This document shows positions 49,570-59,400 of a stretch of DNA of 64,000 bases, piece by piece (the first letter of the stretch is position 1; each line of letters starts with the position of its first letter). Below the pieces are notes generated by a model that was not told where the DNA came from, searched no databases, and saw only the letters and a list, made by a program, of their open reading frames with translations. The stretch is from Leishmania infantum JPCM5 (lineage: Eukaryota; Euglenozoa; Kinetoplastea; Trypanosomatida; Trypanosomatidae): NCBI RefSeq assembly GCF_000002875.2, contig NC_009416.2, positions 1,364,001 to 1,428,000 on the forward strand. Reading direction: 5' to 3'. The position numbers and the translations under genes were made by a program.

Positions 49570-49880
49570 GCGTGCCTCGGCCATGAGGATGCCGGCGACG
49601 AGCCCTCGCGCGCCCTCCCCTGTGCCCGCTCCTTGTGCCTCCTTCCGAGGCCGGCAGGTGAGTGCGCGTCCGTCCCTGCGAAGAGGGACCTCTTTCTTGT
49701 GTCGCGTCTGTCTGCTCATCTGATGCGTCGTTGTACGCTCTTCGTGGGACACCACGGTGCGACGAGATCCGGCGGGGAGTGCGATCGGGTTGTGCTCTCT
49801 GTCTCTCGTCCCAGTGGAGGCGGTGGCGTTGCGCTGCCTGCCGGTGCTACTTCCAGCGTCGATTGCCGTGGACGCGGAGG
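49570..49880 (+). mobile_element. SIDER-like dispersed repeat, copy 3 (3'-truncated)
   Basis: 311 bases matching copy 1 at 35481-35791 with about one difference. It keeps the about 41-base 5' segment that copy 2 lacks, and stops abruptly at the GGACGCGGAGG sequence. Loss of the 3' rather than the 5' end is atypical for target-primed retroposition and suggests a later deletion or recombination. Confidence 0.7.
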
Positions 49881-50323
49881 CGCTGAGGCACATCAACTTG
49901 AGGTTTGCGTAGGCGGATTGCCAGAGGCGGGGACAGGCAACGCACGCCAGCAGACAGTGTCAAGGCCTACGCCACTCTTTCTGCGAGTCTCTCTCCGTAG
50001 AACGGCGCTTGCTTGTGCAGCGGGCATGCATTCCGCAGACATACCGCTGACGTATCCGCGCGCAGCAGCGCTGATAACCATGCTCCTTCCCCGTAACCAG
50101 TTCAACGAACATGTCGCACGCCCTATCTCTCTGCTCATCTCTGACTTTCATGTGTTCATGCACGGTGCTGTGGTTGTATCTCTTCTGCGGAGGATAGACA
50201 GACGTTTGCGTGGCGACTAGGCCCAACAGGTCCACTGGCGCACTCGTGTGGGATGACAAGAGCAGTTCGCGCAGGAAAGCGTCCGCATACAAGCACACGC
50301 CAGCACAGTGAACCCTGATAGTC
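49881..50323. other. Spacer between repeat copy 3 and the next gene
   Basis: About 440 bases. A pyrimidine-rich patch at about 50126-50190 precedes an AG near 50197 as a candidate acceptor. Nothing else is seen. Confidence 0.5.
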
Positions 50324-51649
50324 ATGCTCTCAATAGACACTCTCCTTCAGTTTCTCGATGTGCTGCAGCGCTGCTCCACAGAAGAGGCTGACTACCGTGA
50401 CCCTATGATGCTTGTTGGCGCGGAGGGTGCCACAGTGACTCAGATGAGCGAAGGGCTGCTTCGCTGGCTGCACTCCAACGTTGCCGCGAATCTTCGCCGT
50501 GAACTCCTCCTGGACGACAGTGCACGAACGACTTCCTCGAAGCGGTGCACTGCTTCCTCAAAGAAGCCGATGGTGCTCAAGAGCGGCGCTACTGTGTGTG
50601 ATACAGCGCCTGCAAACACGACATCTTCAGCATCTCAACGGGGCCCTACACTCGCAGGGCCAAGAGAGGACGATTGCCTGCGCGTCCGGGCCGCTGCCTC
50701 TAGCGCAGCACTCGGGGTGCTGTCGGTGGCATTGTGGCCTCTCGTGCAGGATCCTCACACGGCAGTCAGCACAGCCGGCGGCCCTCCTGAGACCTCTGCC
50801 GTGTGCCAGATCGAGCGCGTGTGTGCCGTGCTGCTGCGCCTCGTCACATCTAACCTCGACGGCTGCCATGGTGCCCGGGCCGCTCATGAACCAGCGCCGT
50901 CCCCCTCCCTGATCTCGGTGAGTGTGGTTCGGCCGCACCTTGCGGCGTCTCTCAGGAAGTGGATGCAGTACTTCCTTCTATTCTTTATGGAGTGGTTGCA
51001 TCTTCTTCGAAGCGCGATACCGAGTGCTTCAGACATCGCTACGAAGCAACGGAGAGCTGCTGCTGCCGCCTTGCATCGCCAGACAAGGAAGCCAACCGCA
51101 GAGGCAGTCAGGGATGGTGACCTACAAACACCGCAGAGAGGACAATCGACTCTGCTGCCCGATCCGTTGCGTGGCTGCCCGGCTGTCCTCGCGCGACACC
51201 CGCTGCACTACTACGCTCAAGCGCTTCAACGTGCTGCTGCCATTATCGAAAGCGGGTGTAGCACCACGCCCAAGCGCGGCAGCGAAGGTGACAATGATGA
51301 TCTCTGGGCCACCTCACAGTCGTGCGCTGGACAACATAAGTGTCGCTCACCTGCTTTGCCTTGTGTGTCTGCAGGGCAGCGACGTGGCGCACCTCTCAGC
51401 CACCGGAGAGCGGTGCGTAGGCGATGTGTCGAGGCGAGTAGCAGCAGTAGCGACAGCGACGGCAGCGCTAAGTGTTTTCCCACCGAATCGCCGCCCCTCT
51501 TTTGCGCATTCTTGCCGCAGCGTCGACGAAAGGCACCAGCCAAGCGACTGCCCAAGCGCCACGCGTTGAGCTGCCCTGATGCGGCGGCCGACGATGATGT
51601 GCCGCTCGTGGAGCTTGCCGAACGTCTGCGAGCGCGTACGTTGGTGTGA
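50324..51649 (+). CDS. Unrecognised protein, helical with polyserine stretch
   Basis: 441 residues starting MLSIDTLLQFLDVLQ. Helical at about 1-75 and 120-250, otherwise low complexity; a Ser/Asp-rich stretch lies near 370-385 and a basic patch near 400-415. It ends in a helix (VPLVELAERLRARTLV). No motif or targeting signal is recognised. Third-position G/C bias is weaker than in neighbours, and several codons are A/T-ending, suggesting low expression or relaxed constraint. The single long frame across a region with many stops in the other frames still supports a gene. Confidence 0.7.
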   Translation: MLSIDTLLQFLDVLQRCSTEEADYRDPMMLVGAEGATVTQMSEGLLRWLHSNVAANLRRELLLDDSARTTSSKRCTASSKKPMVLKSGATVCDTAPANTTSSASQRGPTLAGPREDDCLRVRAAASSAALGVLSVALWPLVQDPHTAVSTAGGPPETSAVCQIERVCAVLLRLVTSNLDGCHGARAAHEPAPSPSLISVSVVRPHLAASLRKWMQYFLLFFMEWLHLLRSAIPSASDIATKQRRAAAAALHRQTRKPTAEAVRDGDLQTPQRGQSTLLPDPLRGCPAVLARHPLHYYAQALQRAAAIIESGCSTTPKRGSEGDNDDLWATSQSCAGQHKCRSPALPCVSAGQRRGAPLSHRRAVRRRCVEASSSSSDSDGSAKCFPTESPPLFCAFLPQRRRKAPAKRLPKRHALSCPDAAADDDVPLVELAERLRARTLV

Positions 51650-52619
51650 TGGTGAGTGGTGTATGGGAGGAGAAGGGGGACGAGATGAGGTCGCCGGCTA
51701 GAGAAAGAGTGCAGCAGGAAGGCTCCCAGGCCCCCGCAGGGGGGGGGGAACTCGGCACCACTTCACATCATTCATACTTTGCCACCTACCGCTCTCCTCC
51801 CTTCTCCATCTTCTTCCATGTCCTTCCATGTCATCTTTAACCGTGGAATCGCCACGCTTGACCGGTCGCTGTGAGGCGGGAGAGGGGCCCGTCTATTTCT
51901 GCTTTACCTATCTGCTTGTCATACACTGCTGAACCACTCACCCGACCGCGCGTCACGCCGTCGACAGCGGATGTGGCTGCTCTTGCAACGACACTCTGAA
52001 CGGCGTTGTGAGTGCGCCACATATGCTAGAGAGAGACATCAGAGGGAGGAGGAGGGGCTATGCTTGGTAGTACACCTAACCTCCTCCCCCGCTCTTCCTC
52101 CTCTGTTCTACAGCGCTTCAAGTGAAAGCGGCGTCAAAGGGGCCTTGCGCGGGCAGCCTGGCGCCCACATCGTGTGCATGTAGGCCCTCGCGTCGCTTTT
52201 TTTTTGTTTTCAGCTTCTCCAGAGCTCCAGCAAGTCCGAGCACAATGGTGCTTCTCCTCTCTGCTCCCTCTTCACTCCCTCTGTGTTCTCCCTGTCGTTG
52301 TCACGCTCCGATCTCTTCTGCTCCGCGCACGCGTGTGTGCGTTGGCTCCTCCTCCTTCCCCATCTTTTCCTGTGAGGTATCACAAGTACAAACGGGGGCA
52401 TCGACGGTGTTCTGTGCGTGCGTGTGTGTGCTTGTCACGTGCATTCCCGAGATCGCGTACTCGATCTCGAACTGCACCACCCTCCTTCTCTTCACCACTG
52501 TTGTTTATCTGTGCTCTGCGAGGTCCCATTCGCAGGTTCGCCCTTCAGCTCTTCCCGCAGCTACCTGCGCTGTGTCGTTCCTCTTCTTACCCACTGTGCA
52601 GCACGCTCCCGCGCATATC
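51650..52619. other. Intergenic region before the roadblock gene
   Basis: A run of about nine G near 51739-51748 follows the stop codon by about 90 bases. Then T/C-rich DNA with several tracts. The final acceptor is at 52600-52601. No coding-like ORF. Confidence 0.6.
52571..52601 (+). promoter_or_regulatory. Predicted spliced-leader acceptor of the roadblock gene
   Basis: Pyrimidine-rich tract ending in GTGCAG, only 18 nt before the ATG at 52620. Confidence 0.6.
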
Positions 52620-53003
52620 ATGTCTGCGGAGCAGATTGAAGGCGTTATTGAGCGCATCACGTACACCAAGGGCGTGCTGGGTGTGGTGGTGTGCACGTCC
52701 GAAGGGACTCCCATACGCGACAGCTTCCAAAACCTCGACAGGTCTCTGGCCCAGTCCTACGCAGCCATGGCGGCTGATTTAGCACGACAGGCGGCAATGC
52801 TGTTCACACCTGTAAAGTCTCACCGTGCTGCCTCTGAGTCCTCACCCCAAATGGGAGCGAAGAAGCAGATCACCACTACGCCACCACCACCCATTCAGGA
52901 GAGCTCCGTAGAGCTCATTCGCGTCCGCACGCTGCTGCATGAGATCATCATCCGCTGCAGCGATGACTTCCTTATCGCCGTAGTACAGGAGCCTGTTGTT
53001 TGA
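52620..53003 (+). CDS. Roadblock/LC7-type dynein light chain, with insertion
   Basis: 127 residues, against the usual about 96-110 of the family. Residues 1-60 match the Roadblock fold closely (IEGVIERITYTKGVLGVVV, then TSEGTPIR), and residues of about 96-127 match its end (ELIRVRT, then HEIIIRCSDDFLIAVVQEP). Between them, about 27-30 residues of Thr/Pro/Lys-rich sequence (roughly 68-95) replace the short DxDPxND-type loop. Roadblock proteins dimerise and bind dynein intermediate chains in cytoplasmic and axonemal motors, including intraflagellar transport dynein. The start is the first ATG after the close acceptor AG. Family call is strong; which motor it serves is unknown. Confidence 0.85.
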   Translation: MSAEQIEGVIERITYTKGVLGVVVCTSEGTPIRDSFQNLDRSLAQSYAAMAADLARQAAMLFTPVKSHRAASESSPQMGAKKQITTTPPPPIQESSVELIRVRTLLHEIIIRCSDDFLIAVVQEPVV

Positions 53004-53830
53004 CCGCAGCGGTAGTGGCGCGCGCTCTTTCTCTGCGCATCGCTCTCTATCTGTGTGTGTGTGTGTGTACGTCTGTCTGCATGTGGTACACGCGTGCGCG
53101 TGGCGGGTTTGTTTTTGAATGCTTGTTATATGTGGCCGGTGCTTTATGGCGGCTTGCATGCGCATGTTGGCGAGGACCAGGACGGTTCGGCGAAGCGAAG
53201 AAAGAAAAAAAGGGGAACCCCCCCCCCCCCCCACCACACACACACACACAGGGCGGTGCGCATGTACACAAGCGTTTTGTTTCTGCATCTCTTATTCTCT
53301 TGATTGGTGGCGTCGCACAAGCTGCTCAGGCGGTGGTGCGCGTGAGATGATGCTACTGTCTTGCGCTGAGTGCGAAGGAAACACACACACACACACAAGA
53401 AATGCTGAGTGCAGCAGCCGCAGACTGCGATCTGGCAGCGACGCACACGCACACCACCATCACAGGAAATTGCTGTGCTGGATGCACCAGAAGGTGCCAT
53501 GGCTTCTTCTGTTCGGTTTCCTGCGTGAGCGGGCACAGATGTGATAAGACTTCTACCAACCATCATCGAGGCCCGGAAGGGCAACCCTTCCCCTACCACA
53601 AAAAAAAAGAAGGCGGCGGAGGTGGCCGAGAGACCAGTGCTCACGTTGCTCGAGCTGTTGCTGGCGGTGTGCGTCCGCTTCTCCTGCCCTATCTTACTCT
53701 TCTTTCTTGCCGACTTCCTCGCCAAGCGAGAACACCCGCGCATTACGTAAAGACATGCACGAGCGCCAGAGGACTCAGGAGAGTCATCGTGCCGCCGTCA
53801 CCGCTGCCAGTGGTCCTGCATCCTTTTTGC
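53004..53830. other. Intergenic region before the DEDDh-like gene
   Basis: Contains a GT run (about 53055-53069), a poly-C run (about 53218-53232) followed by CA repeats (53234-53250), and a tract with AG at 53725-53726. A 46-residue upstream ORF (53755-53895) in another frame overlaps the main start. No coding-like ORF otherwise. Confidence 0.6.
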
Positions 53831-55552
53831 ATGCGCACAACGCACCGCATACTCCTCGGCGCCCAGCCGCCACCGCCGCGCAGCTACGCCCTTGACCTGG
53901 AGTACGTCAAGTTCAACGGTAACTCGTATGTGCGTTCACTGGCCTTGGTGCCATTTACGCGGGCAGAGCTGCCATCGCGGCGCCCGCCCCAAGCGAGCGA
54001 GGCCCATGCCCGGGCATGCAGTCCAAATAGCAGCCGAGTGCAGTTGCCGCCCCACACGTTGACCGAACTTGGGGGTGCCCCGACGGTGTTGGAGTTGAAC
54101 CCGAGGGAGGTGATGCGGTTGGCGGAGCCGCTACCGTGCGGCCACCTTCTTCTGCCAAAAATTCAAAAGGCTCTCGTGCAAGGAGCGGCCCTGGAGGAGC
54201 TGCGGGCCCCACTTGAGGCGGAGGCGCGCGGCGCCATGGCGTCTTTTCTCGGTCCTCGCCGAGCTCTGCGGAAAGAGGGGAAGAAGGCGACGAGAGAGGA
54301 AAACGATCTTTGGGCGCTTGCGGCGCTCCGCCACGGCGAGTCGTCAGGAGGTGAAACCGACGCCGCGGCAGATTTCGTGGACGAGGCGAACGCCTTTCCA
54401 GTTTTGGAGAGAGAAGGTGCGTCTTCATTGCCGGCAGCCGACCCCACCACAGTGGCTCAGACACTGGTGGTGAGGGAGTTGCAGATACGACTGAGCACCG
54501 TGCAGTTCTTCAAGGGGCTGGACCCGTTCGGGATCCCGAACATCCACCGGTTCAACCGCGAGGCACTCGAGCTGCTCTATGCTGCGCCGGTGGAGTCACC
54601 GGACTTTGCCGCGGCGTCGCAGCATATTGGCGGCTTGCGTGCCTACAGCAAAGGCAGGCAAGGCTACAAGTCGCTCGCGTACCTCTCTCGCCACCACCCA
54701 CAGCTCCTGCAGGCCCTCCTACGCCGCAGCTTTGAGAGGCCTTCTGCGTGGTACAGCTGGCTCGCTGACTGCGCGTCGTCTGTCGAGGCAAACTTGATTG
54801 AGGTGCGCAACGCACACCGCGACGGCACTCACGCCAGTGCGTGGCGTGACGTTGCCCGTTCAACTGGCGGCGCAGCGGTCGACGCCGATCGCGTTCAGGC
54901 GGCGTCTGCCCTGGTGCTGGCGTCCTCGTCTCTTAACTTCCAGGAGAGCCTTACGATGCAAGATCTGGCCAAGCAGATCAATTTGCTGTGGCGCGGTCTC
55001 GTGCATGCGCCTGAAAGCCCCTACAGCGGAGGCGAGGGCGCGTCGCTGTGCTCTCGTGCGAAGGTGTACGTTTACGGCAGCAGCGACGCCTCCGTCCTTC
55101 ACCGCACGCTGGGACTGGGGTTCACTGGGACACCCCTACCGTGCCATCTCTCAGAGCGAGGTCGCCGGGCAGGCTCTCGCTATGCCGGGTCGAAGCAGCT
55201 ACCTGATGTGGCTGCTGCTGCCCACGCCGCTGCGTTGAGCTCTGCGCACCGGACACCACCCCGGCCGCTTCGGCTGCTGAGCTCGCCCCTGGAGGCGGTG
55301 ATAGTGGATGCCACCCGACACCCTCTCTTCACGGCGGCCGGCTTCGCCCCTTCGCCCAAGCAGCCGCCATCGCTGATGACGGCACTGGAGAAAGCTGCAA
55401 ACAGTGACGCGACGGCAGCGGAGCTTTTGTCGGCGCCGCAGTGGCACGATCCGCTGTGGGATGCCCAGGCGCTTGCGTGCGTCTGTGCCTGTGCTGGCAT
55501 GGCGCGCACTCCTGACGAAGGGGAAAAGGGTAGGAAAGCGCAGCACACGTGA
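53831..55552 (+). CDS. Candidate DEDDh-type 3'-5' exonuclease-like protein with large insertion
   Basis: 573 residues from MRTTHRILLGAQ; the frame is open upstream but that part is T/C- and CA-rich. Residues 20-25 read A-L-D-L-E-Y, giving Asp22-x-Glu24 as in ExoI of DnaQ-like nucleases. Near 413-423 lies VYVYGSSDASVL with Asp419 as possible ExoII. Residues 539-544 read H-D-P-L-W-D, fitting the ExoIII H-x4-D pattern, followed by A-Q-A-L. All four acids and the His would be present. The spacing is unusual: about 395 residues separate ExoI and ExoII, and about 120 ExoII and ExoIII, so a large helical insertion is required. If the motifs are real, the protein trims RNA or DNA ends; otherwise it is an unrecognised protein. 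The motifs are seen; the enzyme call is an inference. Confidence 0.65.
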   Translation: MRTTHRILLGAQPPPPRSYALDLEYVKFNGNSYVRSLALVPFTRAELPSRRPPQASEAHARACSPNSSRVQLPPHTLTELGGAPTVLELNPREVMRLAEPLPCGHLLLPKIQKALVQGAALEELRAPLEAEARGAMASFLGPRRALRKEGKKATREENDLWALAALRHGESSGGETDAAADFVDEANAFPVLEREGASSLPAADPTTVAQTLVVRELQIRLSTVQFFKGLDPFGIPNIHRFNREALELLYAAPVESPDFAAASQHIGGLRAYSKGRQGYKSLAYLSRHHPQLLQALLRRSFERPSAWYSWLADCASSVEANLIEVRNAHRDGTHASAWRDVARSTGGAAVDADRVQAASALVLASSSLNFQESLTMQDLAKQINLLWRGLVHAPESPYSGGEGASLCSRAKVYVYGSSDASVLHRTLGLGFTGTPLPCHLSERGRRAGSRYAGSKQLPDVAAAAHAAALSSAHRTPPRPLRLLSSPLEAVIVDATRHPLFTAAGFAPSPKQPPSLMTALEKAANSDATAAELLSAPQWHDPLWDAQALACVCACAGMARTPDEGEKGRKAQHT

Positions 55553-56134
55553 GACACTGTGCACTGTGCACTGTGCGTGTGTGTGCGTGCGTGACTGCGT
55601 CTCCACGGACTGCGGACGCCTAAGCCCCGACCCCCCTCCGCTGAGAAAAGCACTGCAAGCTCAGCGAGATAGACAGCGCGCCAAGCAGCAAAGGGGGAGG
55701 GGGGAGAGCATTACACCCACACTTGGCAGGCGGGCAAGCGGCATGGTGTGATGTATCAGATTCCTGAAGGCCTTGCAGCTCTGTTCAGGGACGGTTGAAC
55801 AAGAGAGACCGCAGCATTCACCTTCAACGTGCCCCCTCCTCTACTGCCGCTGCGGCAGCGCTGTCTCCGCCCAGCCAGTTCACCCGAGTCCATCGACGGT
55901 AGCACCGACCACTCACCGTGAGAGTCCTTTTCGCCTTCTTTTTTTTCGAGGACACTGGCCCGCTTTCACGTCTCTCCGTTGCCCCAGCCCACGGAGCAGA
56001 GCTGTTTGCTTGTGCAGTCTTGAGTGGCGAGTTGCCCCTCCAGGCAAGACGGAGAGGCGTCTTTGAGCTTCCTCATTCCTGTGCTTACAGAGAACGCTCG
56101 CGAGAGAAGCGAGGCACATGCTGGCACCGGCTTC

Positions 56135-56166
56135 TGCCTGCCTGCCTGCCTGCTGCTGCTGCTGCT
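56135..56166 (+). repeat. (TGCC)n/(TGC)n microsatellite
   Basis: Short tandem TGCC then TGC units in the 5' region of the NSUN-like gene. Confidence 0.85.
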
Positions 56167-56237
56167 GTTGCTCTCGCCCCAATGCACTTCAGCCCGTTGA
56201 CTGCCTTGCATCTTGTTGGCCGATCACGGCACACCGA

Positions 56238-56313
56238 CTCTTCCTCTCTGCCTCTTCGCTTCTTTTCGCTTTCTCTGCACGCCTGTGCGGGACTGCCATG
56301 CGCCAACCCGCAG
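56238..56313 (+). promoter_or_regulatory. Predicted spliced-leader acceptor of the NSUN-like gene
   Basis: T/C-rich tract then AG at 56312-56313; the first ATG after it is 56435. Confidence 0.5.
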
Positions 56314-56434
56314 CGAAGCGGGAAGGGGGCCGTGCCATCCACGTCGCCACACATACACGCGCGAACGCGCAATCAGGAATACCCCCTCCCCCCACACGTG
56401 CCGCGTGTGCGGTCACCGATATCACGCACAGGCC

Positions 56435-59400
56435 ATGCTGACCCTCACTCGTCGAGTGGCCGGCCACCACGCCAAGCAGCGCCTGCCGCGCAGTCTGCGA
56501 GGGCTGCCCACCCCTAGCATACGGCGTGAATGGGGCAACATGAAGAACCTGTCGAGTGAGGAGAAGAGGGAGCTGCTGCGCGGTGCATGGCGAGAGGCGA
56601 CCCCTGTTCAACTGGTGCCGGACCCGAGCAGTCGAGATAGCGGCGCTACATCGGAGCCCATCACATTCGCTACAGACGAGGCGGCAGACCGCTATCTGGC
56701 CGAAGAGGAGGAGGATGAGGTGGCGGAGATGCACGAGTCCACGCTGGCCCTGGCGCGGCGCTTCTTTGTGGAGCTGGCAGGGGCAGCGGATGAGGAAGTG
56801 GATGGGACGCAGATGCCACCGGCCCCCCAGTCGGACGAGGAGCGCCGTCGCGAAATGCGTGACGTGCAGCGCGAGTTCTTTGGTGACTTCTACGTGGAGC
56901 AGGGCATCATTGACGAGTCAGAACGATACGCGTTTGTGGACACCATGCTACGGCCTTCACGGCCTCTCTTCCTGGTGAACAGTGTCCTGCCATTGACGCG
57001 GCTCACGGTGCGGGATCAGCTCGAGGTGCACAGCACAGCCTCCACGGGCCTCGACAGCGGCATCGGGAGCAGCGGCTCGGCGGGTGTGGCAGGCGCGCCT
57101 TACGCGTTACCCGTCTTCGCGCCGACGCCCTTCGACCCGTGCCTGTACGCCGTGCCCCTTCCGCCCACCCAGGCGTTTGGCGCACCGCTCCATGTCTGCT
57201 TCTCCGCCGCAACGTCGCGATTGCAGTCACGGGTGCCTCACACCGATGCTGCTACTCCAGTCATTCGTGGTGATTGTGCATCGTCCGTGCTTATTCCGAA
57301 AGAAGCACCCAGCGCCACCGGTGATCAAGCAGCGTCGCCCTCCGCTGCTGCATCAGTTGACCTCATCGCCGACGCCGATGCGCTTGGTGCGATGATGCTG
57401 GACGCGCCGCCGTACGTGGGGGCAGACTCTTCTCAATCGCCAGCCGCAGGCCGGTCTGTGTCTCTGACGAATGCCCCAAGAGAGCCAGCAGCGGCAGCAG
57501 CGAGCGACAGAACAGCTGCATCTGCGCTTGCCGTGGCGGCTCCAGCTCCGAGCCTTCCAACGCAGCCGCCAAGCCTCGCTCATATGTACTGGCTGCAGCG
57601 CCAGGTGGCCAGCAATACTGTCCTCCACGTGGACGACATATCGCTTGTGGTGTCGCTGCTGAGTGTGCGGCTTGCAGCTGCCGCTGTGTCCAGCGAGGAT
57701 AGCGCGCCACAACCCTACGAAGTCGTGCTCTGCCAAGCGAGTGACCGAGACGAGACGGCCTGCACGTACCACACGGAAATCGTGCATTATCTCTTTCGAG
57801 CTGCGCAGGCGGAATCCAGCGACCCAGCCGCGGCGGACCGCTTGGCGCGTGTGGTGATCGTCGTCGAGGATGCATCTTTCACAGGCCGCACCGCGGCGCA
57901 TCGACACCAGGTGAAAGGTGGGGAGCACAAAGGCTTGAGGTCACAACATCGTCAGACCAATGTGGCGTCACTTCCGTGTGACGAGTCCGCTGTGGCGGTG
58001 ACGGACCGGTACCCGAACGTGGTGTATCTCCAACCTCGTTCGCCAAACCGGAGGGGGCGGCCACTTACGCCTCCGCGTTGCAGCTTGACGGACGGCAGCT
58101 CAGAAGCGGCGGTTTCGAGCCTTCTCAGCAGAGTGGTGCTGTGCGTTCCCGCAACATCGCAGGACGGTGTTCGCCCCCGTGGCTGGCTCGCCGGTGGCAA
58201 CGAAGAGGCCGCCGACGAAGACTCCGATCTCGCGCCGTTGGGAGGGCACACACCGTCGTCGTATCGCCGCGGTGCTTACAGCTTCGTGTCAAGGGCGCCG
58301 CCGAACACCTTCGTGGAACGCTGCCAGAGGGCGAGCGCCAACTTCTCCAAGTTGCAGAAGCAGCTCTACGCGGCCATACATGCTGTGAGGGCGGACAGCT
58401 GTGGTTGGGTCATCTACGCCACTCAGAGCGCCAACGTAATCGAGAACGAGGCAGTTGTGTGCGCTGTTTTGCAGCGCATTCGCATGGAGGGTGGCGGGTT
58501 GCAGCTGCGGCTACCGCAACAGTCGTGCACGGCGGAGAGGGGGGCGGCCGACGACGGTGCGGCGGCTGCAGGGCATGTGAGGCGACCGTTGGGCGTGGAG
58601 TGCGTCCCGCTAGATTCACCTGCCATGGAAGCGTGCATGGCATCCCCAGAGGCCACCTCCTTGCTGCGATTGCTCTGCAGCGAGGGTCGGCCGGGCCTCA
58701 GCACATGGGCTGCTATCGAAGACGGATCTGCGGGGCAAGAGGCGGAGCAGTACAGCCCGGAGCTGCGCGATTCCGTTGCCCAGGCGGCGTGGCGAACTGA
58801 CCCGATGCGGACGGGCAGTGACGGCGGCTTTGTGGTGTGCCTGCGCGTAACGTCAGCAGCTCAGCTTCGGGAGCATGAACATGGGCGAAGCGGCGGAGCG
58901 GCTGCAAGTGTGCCGCCCCTGCCGTGCTTTTGGTGGACACATCCGGACAGCCACGTCGTCTCGGCACTGACACCGGCCACCTTCCAGTTTGTGCAGAACA
59001 TGGAGCGAGCCGATGTCGCGGGGCGAGGGCGCTCGTCGAAGGCAGTCTCGAAGATTCTTCACGCGGGAGTGCCAGTAGGGTGCGCCCACCGGCTGCCCGC
59101 TGCGCCCGCCTCTGACTCTAGCCTCGGCGCTGCTGAGCCAGCACTACCAGCAGACTGCGGCATCAGTAGCGCGACGTGCCACGTGGATGTCCTGGGCGCC
59201 CTGCGCCGATTGCTGCCGCACTTGACCCTTTCCGCTAAGGCCCTTTGTGAGCTGCTGCTGCTCAAGCATGTCCAGTCTCACGTGCTGCGCAGGCAACTGC
59301 GCCTGCTCCAGAAGCAGTCAATGGTTCAGCAGCGGCGGCAGCTCGGCGTTGAGGATTCGGCCACTGACACGGCGGCCGAGACGCGCAACTTTCTCACGGC

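Larger units (their letters stand above)
55553..56434. other. Intergenic region before the NSUN-like gene
   Basis: G-rich patch at about 55689-55706 shortly after the stop codon, TGCC/TGC repeats at about 56135-56166, then a tract at 56238-56278 and AG at 56312-56313. No coding-like ORF. Confidence 0.6.

Noticed and set aside
52122..52619. Upstream extension of the roadblock frame
   Set aside because: The extension is translated pyrimidine tract; roadblock homology begins right at the ATG 52620.
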